The translations under genes were made by a program, and so were the position numbers. A DNA stretch of 46,707 bases from an uncultured Spirochaetaceae bacterium (GTDB lineage: Bacteria > Spirochaetota > Spirochaetia > Treponematales > Treponemataceae), in NCBI GenBank assembly GCA_902797305.1, contig CADBSK010000097.1:1-46707 (forward strand), read 5' to 3'. This document shows positions 33,221 to 40,000 of this stretch, one piece after another (the first letter of the stretch is position 1; each line of letters starts with the position of its first letter). Under the pieces are notes generated by a model. It made no database searches. It worked only from the letters and a program-made list of their open reading frames with translations, and was not told the origin of the DNA.

Positions 33221-34155
33221 AGTTAAACAATCTTACATACGGAATTGTAGGTCTTGGTATCATGGGTGGCTCTTTTGCCAAAGCTATCCGTCAGAATATT
33301 TTAAGTCAAAACGGTTCAACAGGAAAAATCTATGCCTGTAACCGAAGTACAGCCTGCCTTTCCAGTGCTATGGCAGAAGGTGTTACAGATAAGGTTTTTA
33401 CTTCTGACAGTGTTTCTCAGATGCTTCCTGATTGTGATGTGGTTTTTATTTGTTTGTATCCTCATGCTACATTGGATTTTCTAAAGGAACATAAAAACGA
33501 GTTTAAAAGCGGTGCAATCGTAACAGATATCAGCGGAGTAAAAGGTATTTTTGAAAAGCAGTTGCCTGCTATTCTTAGAGAAGATGTAGATTTTATTATC
33601 GGGCATCCAATGGCTGGAGGAGAAAAAGAAGGATATGCAAATTCAAAAGCATCTTTCTTTGTAGAACATAATTATATTCTTTGTCCCATTGAGTCTAATA
33701 GGGAAGAAAATCTTCAGACAATGCGTGATTTGATTACCGCAATGGGCTTTACTCGTATTACAGAAACTACCTGTGATATTCACGATTATAAAATTGGTTT
33801 TACAAGCCAGTTGTGCCATGTAATTGCCTGTTCTCTTGTAAATAGTGCAGAAAACGAAGAGATTACAGCATTTGGTGGCGGCAGTTTTGAAGATCTTACC
33901 CGTATTGCAATGATTAATGCACCTCTGTGGGCTGAACTTTTTGTGTCTAATAAAGAAAAACTTTCTGAGCATATAAATCAATTTAGAGCTTGCCTTGATG
34001 CTTTTGATAATGCAATTAAAGAAAGCGACACTGAAATGCTTGAGGCGTTGCTCTCTTTGTCCCGGGAAAAACGCCTTAGAATGGGTGCTATCAGAACTTC
34101 TGTTAAATCAAAAGATAATTCATCTTCTAGTATAGAAAAAAATAGCAGCTTTTAA
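33217..34155 (+). CDS. tyrA: Prephenate dehydrogenase
   Basis: A 312-residue NAD(P)-dependent enzyme that oxidatively decarboxylates prephenate to 4-hydroxyphenylpyruvate. The Rossmann fold starts with GIVGLGIMGGSFAKAI (GxGxxGxS/A pattern), followed by CDVVFICLYPHATL, VTDISGVKG, the catalytic-site IIGHPMAGGEKEGYANS with its His, and the helical dimerisation half with TSQLCHVIA. The length is typical for a mono-functional TyrA with no ACT domain. The last 15 residues are Ser/Lys-rich and probably disordered. It overlaps the DAHP synthase gene by four bases. A new promoter begins eight bases after its stop. Confidence 0.95.
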   Translation: MKLNNLTYGIVGLGIMGGSFAKAIRQNILSQNGSTGKIYACNRSTACLSSAMAEGVTDKVFTSDSVSQMLPDCDVVFICLYPHATLDFLKEHKNEFKSGAIVTDISGVKGIFEKQLPAILREDVDFIIGHPMAGGEKEGYANSKASFFVEHNYILCPIESNREENLQTMRDLITAMGFTRITETTCDIHDYKIGFTSQLCHVIACSLVNSAENEEITAFGGGSFEDLTRIAMINAPLWAELFVSNKEKLSEHINQFRACLDAFDNAIKESDTEMLEALLSLSREKRLRMGAIRTSVKSKDNSSSSIEKNSSF

Positions 34156-34162
34156 ATAAAAT

Positions 34163-34192
34163 TTGACAGTTCTAAAATTCTCGGTTTACAAT
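34163..34192 (+). promoter_or_regulatory. Sigma-70 promoter for the 34246-35341 gene pair
   Basis: A perfect TTGACA (34163-34168) and TACAAT (34187-34192) are 18 bases apart. Initiation near 34199 gives a leader of about 47 bases containing a small hairpin (GACTA-TTTT-TAGTC) and an AAGGGGAAGG ribosome site. Confidence 0.75.
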
Positions 34193-34245
34193 TAATCCAC
34201 GGTGGAGGACTATTTTTAGTCTCTAAGGGGAAGGATTTTTTGATA

Positions 34246-34890
34246 ATGGATTGCCATAAGCCTTGCTTAAAACCTGTTCTTCTCTTTGTAGTAATGACTT
34301 TTTTATTATTTGGTCAAAGAGTTTTTGCTCAATCCTACGTCAATAATGGTTATTCTGATTATCAGGAAAATGATGCGGTATTTTCGGGAACAAATGTTTG
34401 CCCGTTTATTGAAGGAAGTCTTTTAAAGGCTCCTTATGTGGCCGCAATCAGAGTTGGTTTGGACTACTTATTTACAGGAGTCCTTTATCCTTTTTATTTT
34501 GGTATAGGAGTTCGAGGAGATTTAGGGTTTCCACAAGAAGATTTTCCGTATACATATTCATACCAGGGATCAGAATTAGGAACCCCGGTTTTTGTCGGAG
34601 GAACAGCTTATGTGCCTCTAGGTGTTGCTTTTAGCCCCATGGAAAACGAAAGAATTCAGTTTTTAATTGAATTAAGAGCTGGCGTTGGAATGGGTGAGTT
34701 AGTAACTCTGGGAACAAATGCTGCTTCAGGATTTCACGTTTTTCCCTATGCAGGACTTGCAGTGGGAGTGATAATTTACGGCTTTGAGTTATCGTTTTTT
34801 TCTGAATATGATTCGTTAAATGCATTTACTCAGGGTGTTAAAATATCGTACAGAATACCATTAAAGTTTGGAGGTAAAAGTTATGAATAA
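34246..34890 (+). CDS. Predicted outer-membrane beta-barrel protein
   Basis: A 214-residue protein. A TTG at 34240 is in frame, but the ATG at 34246 sits ten bases after GAAGGA and was chosen. The signal peptide runs to FGQRVFAQ. The mature part shows alternating strands with aromatic ends (AIRVGLDYLFTGVLYPFYFGIGVRGDLGF, IQFLIELRAGVGMG, FPYAGLAVGVIIYGFELSFFSEY, GVKISYRIPLKF), typical of an eight-stranded barrel. No family name is recognised. It overlaps the following lipoprotein gene by eight bases, so the two are probably made together. Confidence 0.72.
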   Translation: MDCHKPCLKPVLLFVVMTFLLFGQRVFAQSYVNNGYSDYQENDAVFSGTNVCPFIEGSLLKAPYVAAIRVGLDYLFTGVLYPFYFGIGVRGDLGFPQEDFPYTYSYQGSELGTPVFVGGTAYVPLGVAFSPMENERIQFLIELRAGVGMGELVTLGTNAASGFHVFPYAGLAVGVIIYGFELSFFSEYDSLNAFTQGVKISYRIPLKFGGKSYE

Positions 34891-35341
34891 AAAACATAAT
34901 CTTTATCTCTTTATTTTGCTTTTTGCAATGTCTTTAACAAGTTGTGATTTGAGTTATGAAAAAATGCTTGAGGAATACAATGATTGTTTTGGTTTTGCAG
35001 AGGGTACTGAATCTGTAAACGGTCTTGATGATGAAAGTTTTAAGGAGTCATTAATGATTCCTTTAGAAGCATACAATATAGAATTTAATACAGTTTTTAG
35101 TATTTGTGCACCAGAAGGAGGATCTGAAACAGTTTATAATTGGACGGTTTTGTATTGTCCAAAGGGAAAAACAAAAGACGAAAGTAAACAAGTTTATAGT
35201 ACCAGAGAAAAAGTTCTTAAATTTAAGCCAAGTGACTCTGTTTACGTAGAAGGCAGTATTTTTTATTTGCAGCTTGCAGTTTCTACAGAACGGGGAACAA
35301 GTAATGACTCTGCCTGGCTTATGATTGGCAAAGTTGAATGA
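34883..35341 (+). CDS. Lipoprotein of unknown function
   Basis: A 152-residue lipoprotein. The frame is open from 34868, but the TTG there is part of the ribosome site GGAGG (34870-34874), eight bases before the ATG at 34883. The signal peptide ends MSLTSC, a good lipobox. The mature protein is acidic at first (YEKMLEEYNDCFGFAEG) and then beta-rich, with an Ig-like or FN3-like feel in ETVYNWTVLYCPKGK and FYLQLAVSTERG. No domain is assignable. It is likely anchored in the outer or inner membrane as partner of the preceding barrel protein. A hairpin follows its stop. Confidence 0.7.
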   Translation: MNKKHNLYLFILLFAMSLTSCDLSYEKMLEEYNDCFGFAEGTESVNGLDDESFKESLMIPLEAYNIEFNTVFSICAPEGGSETVYNWTVLYCPKGKTKDESKQVYSTREKVLKFKPSDSVYVEGSIFYLQLAVSTERGTSNDSAWLMIGKVE

Positions 35342-35342
35342 C

Positions 35343-35397
35343 AAAAAATACATTAAGAGACAGAAGGTATGATAAAAATTACTTCCTTGTATTTTTT
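35343..35397 (+). terminator. Probable terminator hairpin
   Basis: AAAAAATACA (35343-35352) pairs perfectly with TGTATTTTTT (35388-35397), with a small inner GAAG/CTTC stem. The T-run is inside the 3' arm. It is placed right after the lipoprotein stop and before the next unit, so termination is likely but its strength is uncertain. Confidence 0.45.
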
Positions 35398-35403
35398 ATC
35401 ATT

Positions 35404-35436
35404 TTAGTTTGAAAACGCGGTGCATTTTCAAACTAA
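35404..35436. repeat. 12-bp perfect stem-loop ahead of the next lipoprotein gene
   Basis: TTAGTTTGAAAA (35404-35415) and TTTTCAAACTAA (35425-35436) pair completely around CGCGGTGCA. No T-run follows. A GCCA-TCCC-TGGC mini-palindrome and a second CGGTG lie downstream before the ribosome site at 35481. It may be a 5'-UTR regulatory stem or a dispersed extragenic palindrome. Confidence 0.5.
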
Positions 35437-35491
35437 GATTCTCGCCATCCCTGGCTCGCCGCTAACACGGTGTTTTAATAGGAGGTTTCTT

Positions 35492-37378
35492 ATGAAAAGA
35501 AATTTTTTATCTGATTTAAGTAAGTTTTTTATTTGTGGTATATTAACGATATTTATGTTCTCTTGTCAGGATGTCACAAATGCTAAAGTAGTGGGTGACT
35601 CTTATGGTAACAAGGTTATCGTAAATCTGACTGCCCAGACTGAAGATCAGTTAACAGGTGCTTTATCTGATTTTTCTTCAAATTCTCGTTCTATTTTGCC
35701 TGATGTGTTCTCGGCAGGAGATTTAGATTTTACTCTTTGTGGTTTTAGCGGCCGCGGTAATACAGTAGGGGTAAACGGAAGTGGTGTTGCAGATCCAGAA
35801 GCCGAAGTTGAAATTGAGTTTAACGATACCTATGAAACAAAGAGTGCAGCAAAAGTTGAACTTGCTTTTGACCGCTGGCAGCTTACTTTAAAAGCTTATA
35901 AAAATGGAGACTTAGTTCTTCAAGGGTCAACATTTATTGATTTGACTAATGGTGGAGCTGAAATTCCTTTTATTTTGAGCAGTCGTGGAGTTACAACAAC
36001 TGGTGGTTCAAATCTTCATTTTAGAGTTATAGACTCTCAGGGTAAGCTTGCTTCTGTTAAAGCCGGTTTTTACGATAAAGAAACTGGAAACGAAATTACA
36101 GGAAAAACTTTAACTATTAATGCTCTTACTACAAATGGTGATTACAAATCTTTTGGAGCTTCAATCGATGGTCTGACACCAGGAACTTACATGTACAAAA
36201 TTTACTTCTATTCTGGTGACACACAGCCAAAACAACTTGGTTTCTGGTCTGATTTAATTGTAATCGATGCCGGAAATACTACTGTAGAAACAAATACAAC
36301 TAATAGTGTTATAACAGAAAACGGACAGGCGTATATTGACCTGGGTAATATCCTTAATAAAGCTCCTGCTGCTCCTTCTGATTTGAATGCTTATCTTGTT
36401 GATGGCTCTACAACAAATGATTCTTACAAAGTTCATATTACCTGGGAAGATAATTCAAATAACGAAGAATACTTTGTTCTTACAGTTAAAGAGTACACTA
36501 ATCCAACAACAGAAGGAGATGTTTACTTTACTAACAGTGACCAGGCAACCGCAAATTTTGCAGCATGGAATGGTAGAGTTTCAGGTTCTCTTCTCAGTGG
36601 TAACGAAGAAGTTGTTATTACACTTCCAACCGGAAGATTGTTCGATATTACTCTCCTTGCAAGAAATGCCATTGGTGATTCTACCGTTGCAACCCGTGTT
36701 GCTGATGGAAACACAATTGCCAATGAAACTCTTTACGAGGTTGATAATAATGCCCGTATTAACCGTGTTGTTATTACTCATCATCTTAATGGTGGTACCC
36801 TCACAGAAAGCGGTAATCCTTACACTGGAGGGGACAGTTATTATACAAAAGAGACTTACGCGGGTGTTAATATTCCGGTTCTTGCCATTGATGGTTCTAC
36901 TAAAGTTCTTACAAAGAACAGCCATCCATTTGTTAAGTGGGTTGATACAGCAAGCGACCATTATACTGCGGAAATAACAGAAACCGACTGGCACAATATT
37001 GATTGTTATGCATTCTACAACCAGGATTATTACCTGACTTATGAACAGGAAGGCTGGGAAGATATGGATGCAGCTCGTGTTACAGCTACATATCTTGATA
37101 ATGCTGTTAATCAGAATTGTAAGAATGGGGAAGTTGTAGCAACTACCGAAAAGACAATTACAATCACAATTGATGGCACACTTGGTACATACGAAGACGA
37201 AAGAGAATATGATTACTTTGAATTCTATATCAATGGTGTTTCTTACCAGGCAGGAACAAGCAATGTTCTTACTTTAAGTACAACAGATTTGAATTCTCAA
37301 GTTTATGTATTCAACGCATGTGCACGTAGTGGTTCTCAGTGGTACTGCAATACGTTCCATATTCAGATTTCGCGCTAG
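35492..37378 (+). CDS. Large surface lipoprotein with FN3-like and InlB-type repeat segments
   Basis: A 628-residue lipoprotein. The ATG at 35492 follows GGAGG by six bases and gives a normal signal peptide ending IFMFSC, whereas the open frame upstream from 35420 would not. Residues about 20-260 contain beta-rich segments of unknown type. From about 290 an FN3-like module appears (APSDLNAYLVDGS, YKVHITWEDNSNNEEYFVLTV, FDITLLARNAIGDS). Around 430-510 a stretch (VVITHHLNGGTL, DSYYTKETYAG, HPFVKWVDTASDHYT) recalls Listeria-Bacteroides InlB-type beta repeats. It ends with a second Ig-like part. It is probably an adhesin or binding protein at the cell surface. No enzyme motif was seen. Confidence 0.78.
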   Translation: MKRNFLSDLSKFFICGILTIFMFSCQDVTNAKVVGDSYGNKVIVNLTAQTEDQLTGALSDFSSNSRSILPDVFSAGDLDFTLCGFSGRGNTVGVNGSGVADPEAEVEIEFNDTYETKSAAKVELAFDRWQLTLKAYKNGDLVLQGSTFIDLTNGGAEIPFILSSRGVTTTGGSNLHFRVIDSQGKLASVKAGFYDKETGNEITGKTLTINALTTNGDYKSFGASIDGLTPGTYMYKIYFYSGDTQPKQLGFWSDLIVIDAGNTTVETNTTNSVITENGQAYIDLGNILNKAPAAPSDLNAYLVDGSTTNDSYKVHITWEDNSNNEEYFVLTVKEYTNPTTEGDVYFTNSDQATANFAAWNGRVSGSLLSGNEEVVITLPTGRLFDITLLARNAIGDSTVATRVADGNTIANETLYEVDNNARINRVVITHHLNGGTLTESGNPYTGGDSYYTKETYAGVNIPVLAIDGSTKVLTKNSHPFVKWVDTASDHYTAEITETDWHNIDCYAFYNQDYYLTYEQEGWEDMDAARVTATYLDNAVNQNCKNGEVVATTEKTITITIDGTLGTYEDEREYDYFEFYINGVSYQAGTSNVLTLSTTDLNSQVYVFNACARSGSQWYCNTFHIQISR

Positions 37379-37391
37379 TTGTATTGACTAA

Positions 37392-37482
37392 TGAAGTGCA
37401 CCCCAATTATTGGACACTTTAACTAGGCTGATTTTAAGGACTGATTCCTGAATTGTAAAGGAGTCAGTCCTTTTAACTTAAC
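37392..37482 (-). mobile_element. Remnant of an IS3-family (IS150-type) insertion sequence
   Basis: Reading the reverse strand, codons ending at the TAG at 37425-37423 give VKLKGLTPLQFRNQSLKSA-stop, the usual C-terminus of IS3-family transposases. It is followed by an end sequence containing TGTCCAATAATTGGGGTGCA, typical of IS150-type inverted repeats. The rest of the element is gone. The fragment also carries a strong hairpin (AAGGACTGA/TCAGTCCTT, 37436-37444 with 37466-37474) and TTTT on the plus side, so it may now end transcription of the lipoprotein gene. The neighbouring gene's stop codon lies within the fragment. Confidence 0.7.
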
Positions 37483-38084
37483 CTTATTTTTTCCATTTGC
37501 ATATTAATTGCCTCCCAATCAGAACATCTTTTGTAGTTCGGGCTAGGGAAGGGTGTGGTCTGGTTCCAGGGGCGATCGAAGACCATTACTTTTAAATCTG
37601 GGAGGTGATCGAAAAACTTAAAGGCGGAAGGTGAATCTTCGACTGCTAAATCAAAATGCATCTTGTAATAATCTTCAAGTTCCAGATTGAAGCTGCTGCC
37701 TTTTAAGAAATTGTCGCGGCCATATTTGTTCAGGCAGTATAAATCAACTTTTTCTAAGCCATGCTGATTCAGCCATTCGCGGGATGCCTCATATGCGCTG
37801 AAAGGGCGGCCGGTTATGATTTTTACATCGTGGCCGTTTGCGAGCCAGCTGTTGATGGTTTTTGCGGCGCCCGGAGTTTCATCATATGACAAAAGAATTT
37901 CTGGCTGGTGGGCTTTGATCATCATTTCATCATATTGTTCGTCTGTCAGATTAAAAGATTTCTGCAAATTAAAATAGTGAATCCGCTCGTAAGGGATATC
38001 AAGATTAAACAATTCTTTTACGAGCCCTGTAAAATGTCGGGCTGTTTCGCAGAGGCAATCATCAAAATCAACGTAAATATTCAT
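37473..38084 (-). CDS. HAD-superfamily 5'-nucleotidase-like protein
   Basis: A 203-residue cytoplasmic protein with HAD motifs: I, DFDDCLCE (6-13); II, IITGRPFSAYEA; and the acidic motif AVEDSPSAFKFF. The short form with a helical cap matches NT5C-like deoxyribonucleotidases and related putative phosphatases. The substrate is unknown. Its last codons (KIRLS-stop) overlap the IS3 remnant in another reading frame, so the natural C-terminus may have been replaced by IS-derived sequence. An extended -10 promoter ends seven bases before the ATG and no Shine-Dalgarno is present, suggesting a leaderless message. Confidence 0.78.
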   Translation of the reverse strand: MNIYVDFDDCLCETARHFTGLVKELFNLDIPYERIHYFNLQKSFNLTDEQYDEMMIKAHQPEILLSYDETPGAAKTINSWLANGHDVKIITGRPFSAYEASREWLNQHGLEKVDLYCLNKYGRDNFLKGSSFNLELEDYYKMHFDLAVEDSPSAFKFFDHLPDLKVMVFDRPWNQTTPFPSPNYKRCSDWEAINMQMEKIRLS

Positions 38085-38091
38085 AAATAAA

Positions 38092-38100
38092 ATTATAACA
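38092..38100 (-). promoter_or_regulatory. Extended -10 promoter of the HAD gene
   Basis: On the reverse strand TG-T-TATAAT (TGTTATAAT) combines the TGn extension with a perfect -10. The -10 ends seven bases before the ATG at 38084, which places initiation at the start codon. The -35 region is poor, as is usual with extended -10 promoters. Confidence 0.55.
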
Positions 38101-38139
38101 GAAAACTTCCTTCAAAGCGATGTGAACTAAATCGCATTA

Positions 38140-38184
38140 TTGAAACAACCTATTCTTTTTTATATACTGTTAGCAATTGCTAAC
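38140..38184 (+). promoter_or_regulatory. Promoter with a 16-bp operator palindrome
   Basis: TTGAAA (38140-38145), a 17-base spacer and TATACT (38163-38168) are followed directly by the perfect palindrome GTTAGCAATTGCTAAC (38169-38184), which covers the initiation site. Such a position fits a dimeric repressor of MarR, TetR or similar type blocking transcription of the methyltransferase gene. No regulator gene is adjacent. Confidence 0.75.
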
Positions 38185-38204
38185 TAATTTAGAGAGGCAT
38201 TGTT

Positions 38205-39017
38205 ATGGATATGAAATTAGGCGATGTTCAGATGACTGCGCTGATTCCTGTTGCAATTAAGGCGAATGAGACTTTGCGAAAAAAGCCTCGTGTTCGGGAT
38301 GAGGTTGCGGTTGAAATAATAAAGACGCTTGGAATTGATACAAAGCCGTTAGATAAGTTTATGAGTCATGAGGGTGTAATTGCGCGCACTATTATGCTTG
38401 ATCGTTCGGTTCGGGAGTTTATTGAAAAAAATCCTGAGTGTGTAATTGTAAATCTTGCGTCTGGATTTGATAATCGTTTTAGCCGTGTGGATAATGGTAA
38501 AATTGCGTGGTTCGATGTAGATCTACCAGATTCTATTGAGCTTAGAAAAAAAGTGTTCCCTGTACGCGAACGAGTTTTGATGATTTCTGGCAGCGTTCTT
38601 GAATCAGACTGGTGTGCGGCAGTTCTTACAGAAATCGAAAAACGCAGTTCCTCAAAAACAAATCCTGTTCCGGTTCTGTTTCTTGCAGAAGGTCTTTTTA
38701 TGTACTTTTCCCTTGAAGAGATAGGAAAGCTTCTTTCGATTCTGAAAATGAATTTTAGAAGAGGAACGTTGATTGCAGAACAGAATAATCCGATGATGGT
38801 TGAAAAACAAAACTTGCACGACACTGTGAAAAATACCAAGGCCGTTTTTAAAAGTGGAACCTGGAGCGGACAAGAAATTGCAGATCTTTGTGATGGAATT
38901 AAGTTTGTTGAAGAACACAGCTTTAACGAAGAAATGAAAAAGTATTCGTTTGGCGGCTGGCTTTTTGCAAAGCTTTTGCCAAAGATGAATGACCGCTGGG
39001 CTACATTCAAATGGTAA
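38205..39017 (+). CDS. LCM/Tcmp-type SAM-dependent methyltransferase
   Basis: A 270-residue cytoplasmic protein of the leucine-carboxyl-methyltransferase-like family (Ppm1/Tcmp). Visible marks are the N-terminal RT-type segment (IIMLDRSVREFI region), the SAM motif VIVNLASGFDNRF, the acidic motif WFDVDLPDSIELRKK, VLFLAEGLFMYFS and a C-terminal KYSFGGWLFAK. Members methylate carboxyl or hydroxyl groups of small molecules in several natural-product or antibiotic-linked settings. The substrate is not known here. GAGAGG lies seven bases before the ATG, and expression appears to be controlled by the palindrome at 38169. Tiny membrane ORFs follow within 30 bases. Confidence 0.85.
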   Translation: MDMKLGDVQMTALIPVAIKANETLRKKPRVRDEVAVEIIKTLGIDTKPLDKFMSHEGVIARTIMLDRSVREFIEKNPECVIVNLASGFDNRFSRVDNGKIAWFDVDLPDSIELRKKVFPVRERVLMISGSVLESDWCAAVLTEIEKRSSSKTNPVPVLFLAEGLFMYFSLEEIGKLLSILKMNFRRGTLIAEQNNPMMVEKQNLHDTVKNTKAVFKSGTWSGQEIADLCDGIKFVEEHSFNEEMKKYSFGGWLFAKLLPKMNDRWATFKW

Positions 39018-39047
39018 GCAGACTGAATAGAATAGGGAAGGTGAAAT

Positions 39048-39253
39048 ATGAAACATTCGAAAATACTAATTCTGACTGGTGCTCTTGGCTATGCTCGATG
39101 ATTTTGATTGCTCTTGGAATGGTGGGCTTATATGAGTTTACAAAAACTTCTGCACCTGTTTTGAGTGAGATTGTTCTTATAGGGGGAATTGGTTCTGCGG
39201 TTCTTGGAGGCGGGTTCCATATTTTGTGCACAATTGAACCATGGTTGTTTTGA
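39048..39253 (+). pseudogene. Small membrane protein gene, probably frameshifted
   Basis: An ATG at 39048 with a strong GGGAAGG six to seven bases upstream opens a frame that ends after 17 residues (MKHSKILILTGALGYAR) at a TGA overlapping a second ATG (39098, ATGA). The second frame continues 51 codons with hydrophobic segments (MILIALGMVGLY, IVLIGGIGSAVLGGG). Read as one protein with a shift, it would be a two-span membrane protein of about 68 residues. Alternatives are two coupled micro-ORFs, or an ATG at 39011 read without a ribosome site. A sequencing error is also possible. No family recognised. Confidence 0.45.
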
Positions 39254-39375
39254 ATCTGGTTTTACTTTTCTTTATTTTGAATGCGCTTCATGTTCCTGGT
39301 GCAACAAGTATTGCGGGTATATTAATGTGCGCGGGAATTTTTGTGCTTTCAATTTTGAAAGGAAAGAAATCTTAA
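39241..39375 (+). CDS. Tiny hydrophobic membrane protein, 44 residues
   Basis: A short frame overlapping the end of the preceding ORF by 13 bases. The product has two hydrophobic stretches (VLNLVLLFFILNAL and IAGILMCAGIFVLSIL) and a basic end (KGKKS), fitting a two-span membrane microprotein. It has no Shine-Dalgarno of its own and would depend on coupling. A terminator follows 17 bases later, which supports this as the last ORF of the methyltransferase unit. Function unknown. Confidence 0.4.
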   Translation: MVVLNLVLLFFILNALHVPGATSIAGILMCAGIFVLSILKGKKS

Positions 39376-39392
39376 TTAATAATACGGTAGCG

Positions 39393-39424
39393 TGGGTGAA
39401 GCTTCTTTTGCACCCATTTTTATT
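39393..39424 (+). terminator. Rho-independent terminator
   Basis: TGGGTG (39393-39398) pairs with CACCCA (39411-39416) around a 12-base loop, and TTTTTATTT follows. It closes the methyltransferase/micro-ORF unit and separates it from apt. Confidence 0.75.
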
Positions 39425-39432
39425 TGTATATA

Positions 39433-39461
39433 TTGAAAATCGACCAATTTAGATATAAAAT
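39433..39461 (+). promoter_or_regulatory. apt promoter, probably leaderless
   Basis: TTGAAA (39433-39438), a 17-base spacer and TAAAAT (39456-39461) end seven bases before the apt ATG. No Shine-Dalgarno lies between, so transcription likely starts at the start codon. Confidence 0.55.
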
Positions 39462-39468
39462 CAGATGT

Positions 39469-39999
39469 ATGAATTTAGACTTATTAGACAAATCTATTCG
39501 TAGAGTTCCGGATTTTCCTAAAAAAGGAATTTTATTTTATGATGTAACCGGAATCTTTGTTAATCCTGATAGTTTTAAATTTGTTGTTGACCAGATGGTT
39601 GAGTTATACAAAAACAAAAAACTGGACGGAGTTTGTGGTGTAGAGTCCAGAGGTTTTTTACTGGCCGCTCCCTTAGCTGAACGTCTGGGTATTCCTCTTG
39701 TTTTAATAAGAAAAAAAGGCAAACTTCCTGGTGACACATATTCCTGTTCCTATGCTCTTGAATATGGAACAGCAGAAATCGAAGTACATAAATCAGATAT
39801 TCAATCTGGTAAAAAATATCTTGTAGTTGATGATTTAATCGCTACTGGCGGAACCTTAAAGGCTTCTAAAACTTTACTTGAGATGGGCGGCGCAACCGTT
39901 TGCGAATTTTTTGGCGTAATCGGACTTCCTGCATTGCAGTATCAAAAAGTTCTTGAACCAACACCTGTAACAACATTGATTAACTACGATGGAGAATAA
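39469..39999 (+). CDS. apt: Adenine phosphoribosyltransferase
   Basis: A 176-residue cytoplasmic salvage enzyme making AMP from adenine and PRPP. Family motifs are present: RRVPDFPKKGILFYDVTG at the N-terminus, GVESRGFLLAAPLAERLGIP, LIRKKGKLPG, the flexible-loop region YALEYGTAEIEVH, and the PRPP-binding VVDDLIATGGTLKA. The frame opens earlier (39424), but the Met at 39469 matches the known start of Apt proteins and follows directly from its promoter. It is followed after one base by asnA with a ribosome site inside the apt end, so the genes are likely co-transcribed. Confidence 0.95.
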   Translation: MNLDLLDKSIRRVPDFPKKGILFYDVTGIFVNPDSFKFVVDQMVELYKNKKLDGVCGVESRGFLLAAPLAERLGIPLVLIRKKGKLPGDTYSCSYALEYGTAEIEVHKSDIQSGKKYLVVDDLIATGGTLKASKTLLEMGGATVCEFFGVIGLPALQYQKVLEPTPVTTLINYDGE

Positions 40000-40000
40000 A

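Noticed and set aside
36387..36977. A 196-codon hydrophobic open frame on the plus strand inside the large lipoprotein gene.
   Set aside because: It lies wholly within a well-supported gene in another frame, has no ribosome site, and its Leu/Ile-rich product looks like a shifted reading of that gene.
38366..39010. A 214-codon reverse-strand open frame opposite the methyltransferase gene.
   Set aside because: It is the antisense of a gene with clear motifs, promoter and ribosome site. The product is Ser/Arg-rich without domains.
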